Shown in pieces: positions 51,926 through 60,070 of a stretch of DNA of 64,000 nt (positions are counted from its first letter, which is position 1; each line of letters begins with the position of its first letter). The stretch lies in contig CAKUFK010000001.1 in NCBI GenBank assembly GCA_934647945.1, positions 62,001 through 126,000 on the forward strand, given 5' to 3'. Below the pieces are notes generated by a model that was given only the letters and a program-made list of their open reading frames with translations, ran no database searches and was not told where the DNA came from. The translations under genes and the position numbers were made by a program. This stretch comes from an uncultured Eubacteriales bacterium (GTDB lineage Bacteria; Bacillota; Clostridia; Oscillospirales; Acutalibacteraceae).

Positions 51926-52182
51926 TGGTCGTCCCGTCCTTCCTCCGTCTCCTGCGCCTCGGCGGCGCCGGTTTCCCGGATCCCTTCCGCCTGTTCAACA
52001 GCGGTGAGTTTGACGATCTTCTGTTCCGCTTCCTTAAGGGCCTTGGTACATGCGGCCGTCAGCCGGGTCCCCTCTTCAAAAAGCTTCAGGGATTCATCCA
52101 GGGTACAGCCCCCGTTTTCCAGCAGGCCCACAATCTGTTCGAGCCTGGCCATTGCGTCTTCAAACGTCTGCTTTTCCGCCAT
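51922..52182 (-). CDS. xseB: Exodeoxyribonuclease VII small subunit
   Basis: 86 residues. The core FEDAMARLEQIVGLLENGGC followed by TLDESLKLFEEGTRLTAAC is the XseB helical hairpin. The acidic C-terminus is family-typical. It follows xseA by 87 nt; ispA overlaps its stop. Confidence 0.95.
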   Translation of the reverse strand: MAEKQTFEDAMARLEQIVGLLENGGCTLDESLKLFEEGTRLTAACTKALKEAEQKIVKLTAVEQAEGIRETGAAEAQETEEGRDDH

Positions 52183-52269
52183 ATTGGCGCTCCTTCCTTT
52201 CCCACACGGGCTGCCGGTCCCGTCCGTTTGACCGGATAAACGCCCATTCCTTCAAACGATTTCGCTTGC

Positions 52270-53535
52270 CTAGCGGTTCGCCGTCCTTTTTTCGGGGACG
52301 ACCCGCCTGGCTTCACAGTCCACCCGGCCGTCGGACAGACGGAGGGTCAAACGGTCGCCCGGGCGGACATCCCCCGCCGACCGGATCACCGCCCCCGCAT
52401 CCGTAACCGGGATCGCGTAGCCGCGGGACATTACCTTGAGGGGACTGAGCGCGTCCAGCTTGCCGGCAGCGCCGGCCAGCCGCCGCTCCGCCTTGGCGAT
52501 GCAGATACCCGCCGAGCGCGCAAAGGCCTTGGCCGTATAGTCGAGCCGCATACTCCGTTCCTCCACATAGAAAAGGGGCGTTTTCAGGCACCGCCGGGCG
52601 GCCAGGTTTTCCAGCCTCCGGCTCTCCTGCCGGATCCGTGCGTCCGCAGCCTGCATCAGCCGCGCCTGCAGCTGTGTCAGCCGGCCCAGAAGCTGCCGGG
52701 TGTCGGGCACCGCCAGTTCAGCAGCGGCCGAGGGTGTGGGCGCCCGGAGATCCGCCGCGAAATCGCAGATGGTAAAGTCGGTTTCGTGCCCCACCGCCGA
52801 TATGACGGGGATCGGGGACGCCGCGACGGCGCGGGCCACATTCTCGTCGTTGAAGGCCCACAGCTCTTCGATGGAACCGCCTCCCCGCCCGATGATCAGC
52901 ACATCCGGCGTGTATTTGGAGCCGGCCTGCCGAAGCGCCGCAAAACGGTTCAGTGCGTCGATGAGCTGGGCGGGCGCCCCTTCGCCCTGCACGAGAACGG
53001 GGGCGAAAAGAACCGCCGCGTATGGGTACCGCCGTCCGAGAATGTTGAGGATATCGCGGACCGCCGCCCCTGTCGGAGAAGTGATCACCCCAACCAGGGA
53101 CGGATAGGACGGCAGCGGCCGCTTACGCCGTTCATCGAACAGGCCCTCGGCAGCGAGTTTGGCCTTGAGCTGCTCATACGCCACCTGGAGCGCCCCCACC
53201 CCGTCGGGCTGCATCTCTTCTATATAGAGTTGGTACGAACCGTCCTTGTCATACAAGGAGACCCGCGCTTTTACAATCACTTTCATGCCGTTTTCGGGCG
53301 TAAAAGGCACCTTGGAGGCAAAGGCACGGAACATGACAGCCTTGACAACCGCCCCTTCATCCTTGAGCGTCAGATAAAAATGCCCCGACCGGACGTGATT
53401 GGTGAAGTTGCTGATTTCCCCGCCGACATACACGCCCGTCAGATGCGGATCCCCTTCCAGCAGGGATTTGACGTATCGGTTAAGCTGACTGACGGATATG
53501 ACCCGCGCCGGTTTGGTCCCTCCGATATCCTGCAT
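52270..53535 (-). CDS. xseA: Exodeoxyribonuclease VII large subunit
   Basis: 421 residues: N-terminal OB fold (ISVSQLNRYVKSLLEGDPHL; VYVGGEISNFTNHVRSGHFY), catalytic core with GVITSPTGAAVRDILNIL, ADVLIIGRGGGSIEELWAFN-type block (seen as VLIIGRGGGSIEELWAF) and DFAADLRAPTPSAAAELA, and a coiled-coil C-terminus. GGGAGG is 5 nt before the start. It begins the operon here, whereas in most Clostridia nusB precedes it. Confidence 0.96.
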   Translation of the reverse strand: MQDIGGTKPARVISVSQLNRYVKSLLEGDPHLTGVYVGGEISNFTNHVRSGHFYLTLKDEGAVVKAVMFRAFASKVPFTPENGMKVIVKARVSLYDKDGSYQLYIEEMQPDGVGALQVAYEQLKAKLAAEGLFDERRKRPLPSYPSLVGVITSPTGAAVRDILNILGRRYPYAAVLFAPVLVQGEGAPAQLIDALNRFAALRQAGSKYTPDVLIIGRGGGSIEELWAFNDENVARAVAASPIPVISAVGHETDFTICDFAADLRAPTPSAAAELAVPDTRQLLGRLTQLQARLMQAADARIRQESRRLENLAARRCLKTPLFYVEERSMRLDYTAKAFARSAGICIAKAERRLAGAAGKLDALSPLKVMSRGYAIPVTDAGAVIRSAGDVRPGDRLTLRLSDGRVDCEARRVVPEKRTANR

Positions 53536-53646
53536 AACGGCCTCCCTGTCACGTATGATCGTCTATGGAATCGAGAACGCCCTATCGCTGTATGAGCGTA
53601 CCATCGCGGGGGTCCCAATCCCCTCCGCTACCCAGCATTTCAATCA

Positions 53647-54378
53647 TTAGACGGCAAACCCGCCGTCCACACCAAGCACCTGCCCGGTGATAAAACCCGC
53701 CTCATCGGAGGCAAGAAAGCACAGGGCGGCCGCCACATCCTCCGGCGTCCCCAGCCGGCCGAGCGGCGTCTCCTCCGCCAGGGAACGGCGGACAGCCTCA
53801 TCCAGGCCCGCGCACATGGCGGTATCGATCACCCCCGGAGCGACGCAGTTGACCTGGATCGAAGACGGGCCCAGCTCCTTTGCGAGCGCTTTGGTCAGCC
53901 CGATCAGCCCGGCTTTGGCCGCGGAATAGGCGGCCTCGCAGGACGCCCCCGTCACCCCCCACATGGAGGAGACAAACAGGATTTTCCCCCACTTCCGCCG
54001 CACCATTCCGGGGATGACGTGACGGCATCCGTAATAGGCGCCGTCCAGGTGCACCCCCATCAGGGCGCGCCATTCCTCCGGCGGCAGATCGGTCAGGAGC
54101 TTTTGAGACGCCGTACCGGCATTGTGGATGAAGACGGAAATTTCGCCGAAAACTGACTCGGTCTGCCGCACCATTTCGGCGACTTCCCTGTCGTTGGAAA
54201 CGTCCGCGCCGACGGGGATCGCGTTGGCCCCCGCCGCTTCCAATTCCCGCACAAGGGATTCGGCGGTTTCACGGGAACGATGATAATGCACCGCCACGGC
54301 GTACCCCTGTTTGGCAAACAAACGGGCCGTGGCGCGGCCGATCCCCCCCGAAGCCCCTGTAATCAGAACCGACCGCAT
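53647..54378 (-). CDS. Short-chain dehydrogenase (FabG-like)
   Basis: 243 residues, classical SDR: Rossmann TGASGGIGRATARL, the IHNAG motif, catalytic Ser in FVSSMWGVTGASCEAAYSAAK with the YxxxK residues, and GFITGQVLGVDGGFAV at the C-terminus. It is closest to 3-oxoacyl-ACP reductases, but with no other fatty-acid genes nearby the substrate is open. It starts 37 nt after the dCMP deaminase stop. Confidence 0.88.
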   Translation of the reverse strand: MRSVLITGASGGIGRATARLFAKQGYAVAVHYHRSRETAESLVRELEAAGANAIPVGADVSNDREVAEMVRQTESVFGEISVFIHNAGTASQKLLTDLPPEEWRALMGVHLDGAYYGCRHVIPGMVRRKWGKILFVSSMWGVTGASCEAAYSAAKAGLIGLTKALAKELGPSSIQVNCVAPGVIDTAMCAGLDEAVRRSLAEETPLGRLGTPEDVAAALCFLASDEAGFITGQVLGVDGGFAV

Positions 54379-54414
54379 CCTTCCACCTCCGCGAATATGT
54401 AAGGCTTTATAACT

Positions 54415-54894
54415 TTACAAATCGAGCGTGATCTGTTTATTGCCCGGCGTATAAGAGCGCAGGGTGACGCCCACCATTTGAAACATCCTTTTAGAGGCCG
54501 TCACCGCATCGGTATCGGCGTATTTATTCTGCAAATACACCACCTCCCGGATCCCCGACTGGATGATGGCTTTGGCGCACTCATTGCAGGGGAAAAGCGT
54601 GGTGTAAAGCTTTGCGCCTTTCAGGCCTGTCCGTCCATGATTGAGGATCGCGTTGAGCTCGGCGTGGCATACATAGAGATATTTCGTCTCCAGCGGCGCC
54701 CCCTCCCGGTCCCAGGGCATGAGATCGTCGCTGCACCCGGCCGGCATCCCGTTGTATCCGACCGACAGGATCTTGTTGTCCTCCCCCACGATGCAGGCCC
54801 CGACCTGGGTGCCGGGATCCTTACTGCGCTGGGCCGACAGCAGGGCGATCCCCATAAAGTATTCATCCCAGGAAAGATACTGTTCCCGTTTCAT
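54415..54894 (-). CDS. dCMP deaminase (ComEB family)
   Basis: 159 residues with the zinc-deaminase motif CHAELNAILN and PCNECAKAIIQSGI, and the allosteric-type N-terminus (SWDEYFMGIALLSAQRSKDP). It converts dCMP to dUMP, the substrate of ThyX in this genome. The ATG overlaps the mutY stop. Confidence 0.93.
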   Translation of the reverse strand: MKREQYLSWDEYFMGIALLSAQRSKDPGTQVGACIVGEDNKILSVGYNGMPAGCSDDLMPWDREGAPLETKYLYVCHAELNAILNHGRTGLKGAKLYTTLFPCNECAKAIIQSGIREVVYLQNKYADTDAVTASKRMFQMVGVTLRSYTPGNKQITLDL

Positions 54895-56027
54895 CCGACT
54901 CGCACATCCTTTCCATCTTTTCCCCCGGCCCCTTCCGATGCCAGCAGAATGGGCAGGAGGGAAGTATAAGCCCGGAAGGCGCTTGGAAGCGCCACGTCGT
55001 CGGCCAGCTCCCGCCCGGTTACAAAGCGGCAGCCCTCCGGCGGGTCAAAAGGCGGGAGCAGGAGCAGCGCGCCCTGCATATGCCATTCCACATGGGAGAA
55101 AATATGGCGGCCCCCGCCGAGCATTCGTACAGAAGCCGGGCGGAGCCCCCATTTTACCGCTTCCTTCTCCGCGGCTTCCCGGATCCGCGAATCGTCGGAC
55201 GCTTCGGGCAGCTCGAGCCCCGGCAGTTCCCACAAACCCGCCAGCAGGCCCTTGCCAGGCCGGCGGCGGAGCAGGACGCGGGGCGTTTTTTCCTCCGTCA
55301 CCACCACCAGGATCAAGCGATGCTCGACCCGGCGGGCTTTTTTGGGGGAACGGACAGGCAGCTCCCGGGCGATCCCCCCGGCGCTGCCCCTGCAAAATGG
55401 GCGGACCGGGCAGGCCGCGCAGAGCGGCTCGGTATTGGGAAGGCAGACCGTCTCCCCCAACTCCATCACCGCCTGGTTGAAGATGCCGGGGGCATCCTCC
55501 GGTATCTGCGCCAGCACCATACCGGAGAGCTCTTTTTTGACCGCCGGACGGAGGATATCGTCCCGGCAGGCGGTCAACCGGGCAAACACCCGCAATACGT
55601 TTCCATCCACCGCCGCGGCCCTGCGGCCATAGGCGATGGACGCCACGGCCCCGGCGGTATAGTCTCCGATCCCGGGCAAGCGGAGCAGATCCTCCACCCG
55701 GTCGGGGATGCGGCCGCCATACTCCTCCATGACCATCCGGGCGGCCTTCTGCATATGGCGCACCCGGCTGTAATACCCGAGCCCTTCCCAGAGCTTGAGC
55801 AGCAGCTCCTCCTCCGCCCCGGCGAGGGCGGCGACGTCCGGAAGGGCAGCCATGAAGCGGTCGAAATAGGGCAGAACCGCCTCGATCCTGGTCTGCTGCA
55901 GCATGATTTCGGATACCCATACCCGGTAGGGGGTCGGATTCTCCCGCCAGGGCAGGGGGCGGACATGCAGGCGGTACCAGTCGATCAGGGGACGGGCCAT
56001 ACCGTCGAGTGTTCTGTTCGGTTCCAT
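54891..56027 (-). CDS. mutY: A/G-specific adenine glycosylase MutY
   Basis: 378 residues: an HhH-GPD domain (SEIMLQQTRIEAVLPYFDRF; LPGIGDYTAGAVASIAYG, with catalytic Asp in VDGNVLRV), a 4Fe-4S cluster with Cys spacing C-x6-C-x2-C-x5-C (CLPNTEPLCAACPVRPFC), and a C-terminal NUDIX-like domain (GLLAGLWELPG). It removes adenine opposite 8-oxoguanine. The start at 56027 has GGGGGAG 5 nt upstream. Confidence 0.96.
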   Translation of the reverse strand: MEPNRTLDGMARPLIDWYRLHVRPLPWRENPTPYRVWVSEIMLQQTRIEAVLPYFDRFMAALPDVAALAGAEEELLLKLWEGLGYYSRVRHMQKAARMVMEEYGGRIPDRVEDLLRLPGIGDYTAGAVASIAYGRRAAAVDGNVLRVFARLTACRDDILRPAVKKELSGMVLAQIPEDAPGIFNQAVMELGETVCLPNTEPLCAACPVRPFCRGSAGGIARELPVRSPKKARRVEHRLILVVVTEEKTPRVLLRRRPGKGLLAGLWELPGLELPEASDDSRIREAAEKEAVKWGLRPASVRMLGGGRHIFSHVEWHMQGALLLLPPFDPPEGCRFVTGRELADDVALPSAFRAYTSLLPILLASEGAGGKDGKDVRVG

Positions 56028-56059
56028 CGCCTCTCCCCCTTTCCGCCGCTCCGGCGGCA

Positions 56060-56404
56060 TCAGCCTTTCCGCCGCCATTCATCCCAAACATCGGGGCAGT
56101 AGCCGATCGTGGCCTTTTTGCCGTTGCGGACGATGGGGGTGCACAGCAGCTTCGGATTTTCCAGCAGTTTTGCCTCCTGATCCGCTTCATAGGCGAGGTA
56201 GCGGACGAGCTCGGCCCCTTTCGCCTTATCGTCGAGGAGAGCCGTCAGGCCGCCCACGGCGGCGCAGACGCTCCTCAGCTCGCCCTTGCTGATCCCGTAC
56301 TTTGCCACATCGATCCGCTGGAAGGGAATGTTCCGTTCCTTGAAGTACCGTTCTGCCTTGGCGGTATCGAAACACTTGGGTTTTCCGAAAATTTGGATAT
56401 TCAC
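56060..56404 (-). CDS. ArsC/Spx-family thioredoxin-fold protein
   Basis: 114 residues with FGKPKCFDTAKAERYF, where a single active-site Cys replaces the CxxC of Spx, and a conserved LLCTPIVRNGKKATIGY. It fits the ArsC-related group of unknown function found in anaerobes. GTG start with AAGGAGG 8 nt upstream. Confidence 0.85.
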   Translation of the reverse strand: MNIQIFGKPKCFDTAKAERYFKERNIPFQRIDVAKYGISKGELRSVCAAVGGLTALLDDKAKGAELVRYLAYEADQEAKLLENPKLLCTPIVRNGKKATIGYCPDVWDEWRRKG

Positions 56405-56417
56405 GGCGCCATCCTCC

Positions 56418-58004
56418 TTACGAACGGCTGAATTCCTCCAGGACCAGGCCCTTGTTGTGATCGAGCGCCCACTGGATGTTCCAGGAATTGGTGAACAGGA
56501 GCAGAGGGCGCCCCCGCATATCCTGCACCCGCTTGGTATCGGAGCTCAGATCCAGGGCCTTGACGTCCACGTCCTCCCCGCCGATCCAGCGGATATACTG
56601 GTACGGCAGCCCCTCCATCCGGATATCCACGCCGTATTCGTTCTTCAGCCGGTATTCCAGTACATCGAACTGTAATGTCCCCACCACGCCGACGATGACC
56701 TCTTCCATGCCGCCGCCCAGCTCCTGAAAAATCTGGATGGCGCCCTCCTGCGCGATCTGCGAAGTCCCTTTGATGAACTGCTTGCGCTTCATGGTATCGG
56801 TCTGGCGGACAAGGGAAAAATGCTCCGGCGCAAAGGTGGGGATCCCCTCGAAGGCGAAGGATTTACCGGAAGCACAAACCGTGTCCCCGATGGAGAAAAT
56901 GCCGGGATCGAAGATACCGAGGATGTCGCCGGCGTAAGCCTCCTCCACGATTTCGCGTTCCTGGGCCATCATCTGCTGGGGCTGGGACAGGCGGATTTTT
57001 TTGCCCCCCTGGACATGGAAAACCTCCTGCCCCTTTTCGAACTTGCCGGAACAGATGCGCATGAAAGCCACCCGGTCCCGGTGGGCTTTGTTCATATTCG
57101 CCTGGATCTTGAATACGAAGGCGGAAAAATCCGGGCTGAAGGGATCGACTTCCCCGGCTGAAGACCGGCGGGGCAGGGGCGGCGTGGTCATTTTGAGAAA
57201 ATCCTCTAAAAAGGGCTCGACCCCAAAATTGGTCAGAGCCGACCCGAAAAAAACGGGCGACAGCTTGCCGTGGCGCACCAAGTCGAGGTCAAAGTCGCCG
57301 CCCGCGCCGTCGAGGAGCTCCACGTCGTCCTGCAGCGTACGGTAAAGCGCGGAGCCCAGAGTGTTTTCAAGAGCCGGATCGTCCAGTCCCGCCTCGTTCG
57401 CGGCAGCCTCATGCCCGATGCCGTTATAGGAAAACGAGAGCACCCGGCCCTTCTCCCGCTCGTACACACCCTTGAAATCCTTGCCCGAGCCGATGGGCCA
57501 GTTGATCGGGTAGGTGGCGATGCCGAGGACCTGCTCGATCTCTTGCATCAGTTCGTAAGGATCCCTGGCCTCACGGTCCATTTTATTGATAAAGGTGAAG
57601 ATCGGGATATCCCGCATGACACAGACCTTGAACAGCTTGATCGTCTGTTTTTCCACGCCTTTGGACCCGTCGATCACCATGACCGCGGAATCGGCTGCCA
57701 TCAGGGTGCGGTAGGTGTCCTCCGAAAAATCCTCGTGCCCGGGGGTATCGAGGATATTGATGCAGTAGCCCTCATAATGGAACTGCATGACGGACGAGGT
57801 GACCGAGATCCCCCGCTGCTTTTCAATCTCCATCCAGTCCGAGACCGCGTGTTTCATGGATTTTTTGCCTTTGACCATGCCGGCGGCCTGGATGGCGCCC
57901 CCGTAGAGCAGCAATTTTTCGGTCAGGGTGGTTTTCCCAGCGTCGGGATGGGATATGATGGCGAACGTGCGCCGTTTTTCAATTTCGTCGACAAAACTCT
58001 GCAA
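56418..58004 (-). CDS. prfC: Peptide chain release factor 3
   Basis: 528 residues, translational GTPase: G1 SHPDAGKTTLTEKLL, RGISVTSSVMQF, G3 DTPGHEDFSEDTYRTLM, G4 NKMDREARDPY, plus EF2-like domains II and III. RF3 removes RF1/RF2 after termination. A TTG at 58004 is chosen because GGAGG lies 8 nt upstream and it gives the family N-terminus (QSFVDEIEKRRTFAIISHPD); an ATG at 58043 is a longer alternative. Confidence 0.95.
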   Translation of the reverse strand: MQSFVDEIEKRRTFAIISHPDAGKTTLTEKLLLYGGAIQAAGMVKGKKSMKHAVSDWMEIEKQRGISVTSSVMQFHYEGYCINILDTPGHEDFSEDTYRTLMAADSAVMVIDGSKGVEKQTIKLFKVCVMRDIPIFTFINKMDREARDPYELMQEIEQVLGIATYPINWPIGSGKDFKGVYEREKGRVLSFSYNGIGHEAAANEAGLDDPALENTLGSALYRTLQDDVELLDGAGGDFDLDLVRHGKLSPVFFGSALTNFGVEPFLEDFLKMTTPPLPRRSSAGEVDPFSPDFSAFVFKIQANMNKAHRDRVAFMRICSGKFEKGQEVFHVQGGKKIRLSQPQQMMAQEREIVEEAYAGDILGIFDPGIFSIGDTVCASGKSFAFEGIPTFAPEHFSLVRQTDTMKRKQFIKGTSQIAQEGAIQIFQELGGGMEEVIVGVVGTLQFDVLEYRLKNEYGVDIRMEGLPYQYIRWIGGEDVDVKALDLSSDTKRVQDMRGRPLLLFTNSWNIQWALDHNKGLVLEEFSRS

Positions 58005-58076
58005 ACCAAAGCTCCTCCATCTTCCGGTTAACCGTCGTTCCAAACTATTCTATTTTAACTGTTTCCGGGGGAATAA

Positions 58077-59420
58077 TCAAGGCTTTTCTGAGGTCCCGGC
58101 GTTTCCACGCAGGAATTCGAGCAACGTCTCCCGCTCGTTCGGCAGACGCCCCTCGATCACCTCTTCGGTCAGGCGGGCGAGCGCCTTCCCTACCAGCGGC
58201 CCGGCGGGAACGCCGCAGGCCATAACGTCGTTCCCATCGACGGCCAAATCCCGGACGGAAAAGCAAGCCCCCTCGGCGATCACCGTGTCGAGGCATTCCT
58301 CCAGCGCGTCCACGGCAGCCAGGGAGGCGGATACCACGGATGGCGCGTGGCCTTTGGCGTCTCCCCGCTTAATTTCGATCAAAAGGCGGAATTCCTCTTC
58401 CCCGAATCTGCAAAGCCAGCGTTTGACCGCGGGCGGTTCGGCAGGGATGGGCGTGTCATGATACCGGACGAGACGGACGATGGATTCCCGTGTTTTCCGG
58501 TCGTATTTCAAAGCGCGGAGCGTTTCTTCCGCGATCGAGGCGCTGGCCGGCGCATGGCCGTAAAAATGGCCGTGCCCTTCCTCGTCTAGGGTGAAGCGGG
58601 ACGGCTTTCCCGCGTCGTGGAGCAGCAGCGCCAGGCGGACGTCCCGGTCGGGGATGGCGGCGGCCACACAGGCGGCGGTATGCCGCCAGACGTCGAGATG
58701 ATGATAGACGCTGTGCTGCTCGAATCCCACCATCGGCGCGATAAAGGGAAGAAAAACGGCCAGGATATCCGGATACTCCGTCAGCATGCGGTCCACCCCG
58801 GCCGTGACAAGAAAACGGTCGAGCTCGGCGCGGAGCCGTTCCGCCGCTACAAACCGGAGCCCTTCCCGTTTTTCATGCAGGGCCGCGGCGGTCTCCGGGA
58901 CGATCCGGAGATCATACGCCCCGGCAAAGCGCAGCGCCCGCATCAGGCGCAGCGCGTCTTCCTCAAACCGCCGCCGCGGCTCCCCCACCGCCCTCAGCAG
59001 GCGGTTTTCGAGATCGGCTTTTCCCCCGAAGGGATCCCGCAGCCCCCGCTCCGGATGCCAGGCCATGGCGTTGACGGTAAAATCGCGGCGGGCCAGGTCG
59101 TCGCCCAGGCAGGAGGTGAAACGGACGCCGTCCGGGCGGCGGTGGTCGCTGTAAGGGCCATCTACGCGGTAGGTGGTGATCTCCAGCGGCAGCCCGTCCA
59201 AGAGAACCGTCAGCGTCCCGTGGGCGATCCCGGTTTCGATGAGACGGAAGCCGGCAAATACCGTTTTCATCTCTTCCGTCAAAGCGGCGGTGCAGATATC
59301 CCAATCGTGCGGAACCAGGCCGAGCAGGCTGTCCCGCACGCACCCGCCCACGGCGTAAGCCTCAAAGCCCTGTTCCTCCAAAAGCCGGATAGCGGCGGCC
59401 ACCTGCTGCGGACAGCGCAT
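58077..59420 (-). CDS. cca: CCA tRNA nucleotidyltransferase
   Basis: 447 residues: the nucleotidyltransferase signature AYAVGGCVRDSLLG with DWDICTAA (catalytic Asp pair), RRDFTVNAMAW, and an HD domain (VWRHTA, LALLLHDAGKPS). It adds or repairs the 3' CCA of tRNAs; the tRNAs here already encode CCA, so repair is likely the main role. The start at 59420 has AAAGGAGG 7 nt upstream. Confidence 0.95.
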   Translation of the reverse strand: MRCPQQVAAAIRLLEEQGFEAYAVGGCVRDSLLGLVPHDWDICTAALTEEMKTVFAGFRLIETGIAHGTLTVLLDGLPLEITTYRVDGPYSDHRRPDGVRFTSCLGDDLARRDFTVNAMAWHPERGLRDPFGGKADLENRLLRAVGEPRRRFEEDALRLMRALRFAGAYDLRIVPETAAALHEKREGLRFVAAERLRAELDRFLVTAGVDRMLTEYPDILAVFLPFIAPMVGFEQHSVYHHLDVWRHTAACVAAAIPDRDVRLALLLHDAGKPSRFTLDEEGHGHFYGHAPASASIAEETLRALKYDRKTRESIVRLVRYHDTPIPAEPPAVKRWLCRFGEEEFRLLIEIKRGDAKGHAPSVVSASLAAVDALEECLDTVIAEGACFSVRDLAVDGNDVMACGVPAGPLVGKALARLTEEVIEGRLPNERETLLEFLRGNAGTSEKP

Positions 59421-59582
59421 CGCGTCTCCTCCTTTCATGTCAATTTCTGGTCTTTTTTTCAAAATTCGTCATCCAGCGATTCCCGCCGCTGATCGCCCGA
59501 TTTCCGCCCACACTAACCGTGGAAGGAACGGCGGCCCTGCCGTGTGGGTTTTCCTTCCAGTCGACACAAACGGGGGTGCCAT

Positions 59583-59756
59583 ATGGACACGTTCAGCGGG
59601 CCGGGCGTCTCCGCCTACCTGCGCGGAAGCGATCCGGCCAACGATATCAACCGGCTGCCGGAGGACATCCAGGAGCAAATCAACGCGCACGCCGAAGAAT
59701 TCCGTACCGAAGCGGATATCCGTGAGTTTGTCGAAAAGCTGGCTATGCGCGCCTGA
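59583..59756 (+). CDS. Small conserved-type protein A (57 aa), first of a tandem pair
   Basis: 57 residues. The core INRLPEDIQEQINAHAEEFR followed by TEADIREFVEKLAMRA is predicted helical and acidic. It shares spacing with the next gene: N-x-LP-x2-[IV]-QE...T...E-x-L. GGGGGTG lies 4 nt before the ATG. Function unknown. Confidence 0.72.
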   Translation: MDTFSGPGVSAYLRGSDPANDINRLPEDIQEQINAHAEEFRTEADIREFVEKLAMRA

Positions 59757-59769
59757 GAGGAGGGATATC

Positions 59770-59940
59770 GTGGAACAGAACACAAACCAAGCGCCGGTGT
59801 GTAAAAACCAGGAAATGCAGCAATATTTCAACACCCTGCCCCAGTTCGTGCAGGAGACGCTCATCCTGTCCGGTCCTGAAATGAACACCCTGCAGGAGCT
59901 CAAATGCTGTGCGGAAAATCTGATGAAAAAACAGGGCTGA
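59770..59940 (+). CDS. Small conserved-type protein B (56 aa), second of a tandem pair
   Basis: 56 residues beginning at GTG with GGAGGG 5 nt upstream. The core FNTLPQFVQETLILSGPEMN followed by TLQELKCCAENLMKKQG lines up with protein A without gaps. Three Cys residues are present. It lies 13 nt after protein A and is followed by a strong terminator, so the pair forms its own operon. Confidence 0.7.
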   Translation: MEQNTNQAPVCKNQEMQQYFNTLPQFVQETLILSGPEMNTLQELKCCAENLMKKQG

Positions 59941-59959
59941 CGCCCCGAAACCTCCTGGC

Positions 59960-60006
59960 AAAGCCAGACAATCCGGGATCCCCGGATTGTTTGGCTTTGT
60001 TTTTTC
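59960..60006 (+). terminator. Terminator of the small-protein pair
   Basis: An 18-bp stem (AAAGCCAGACAATCCGGG and near-complement) with a 3-nt loop, followed by a G and six or more T residues. Confidence 0.88.
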
Positions 60007-60070
60007 GGGCCGGTGCAGGAAGGGCGGGCCGTCCTAGGCCTTTTCCTATCCTGACCCGAAACCCGGCCTA

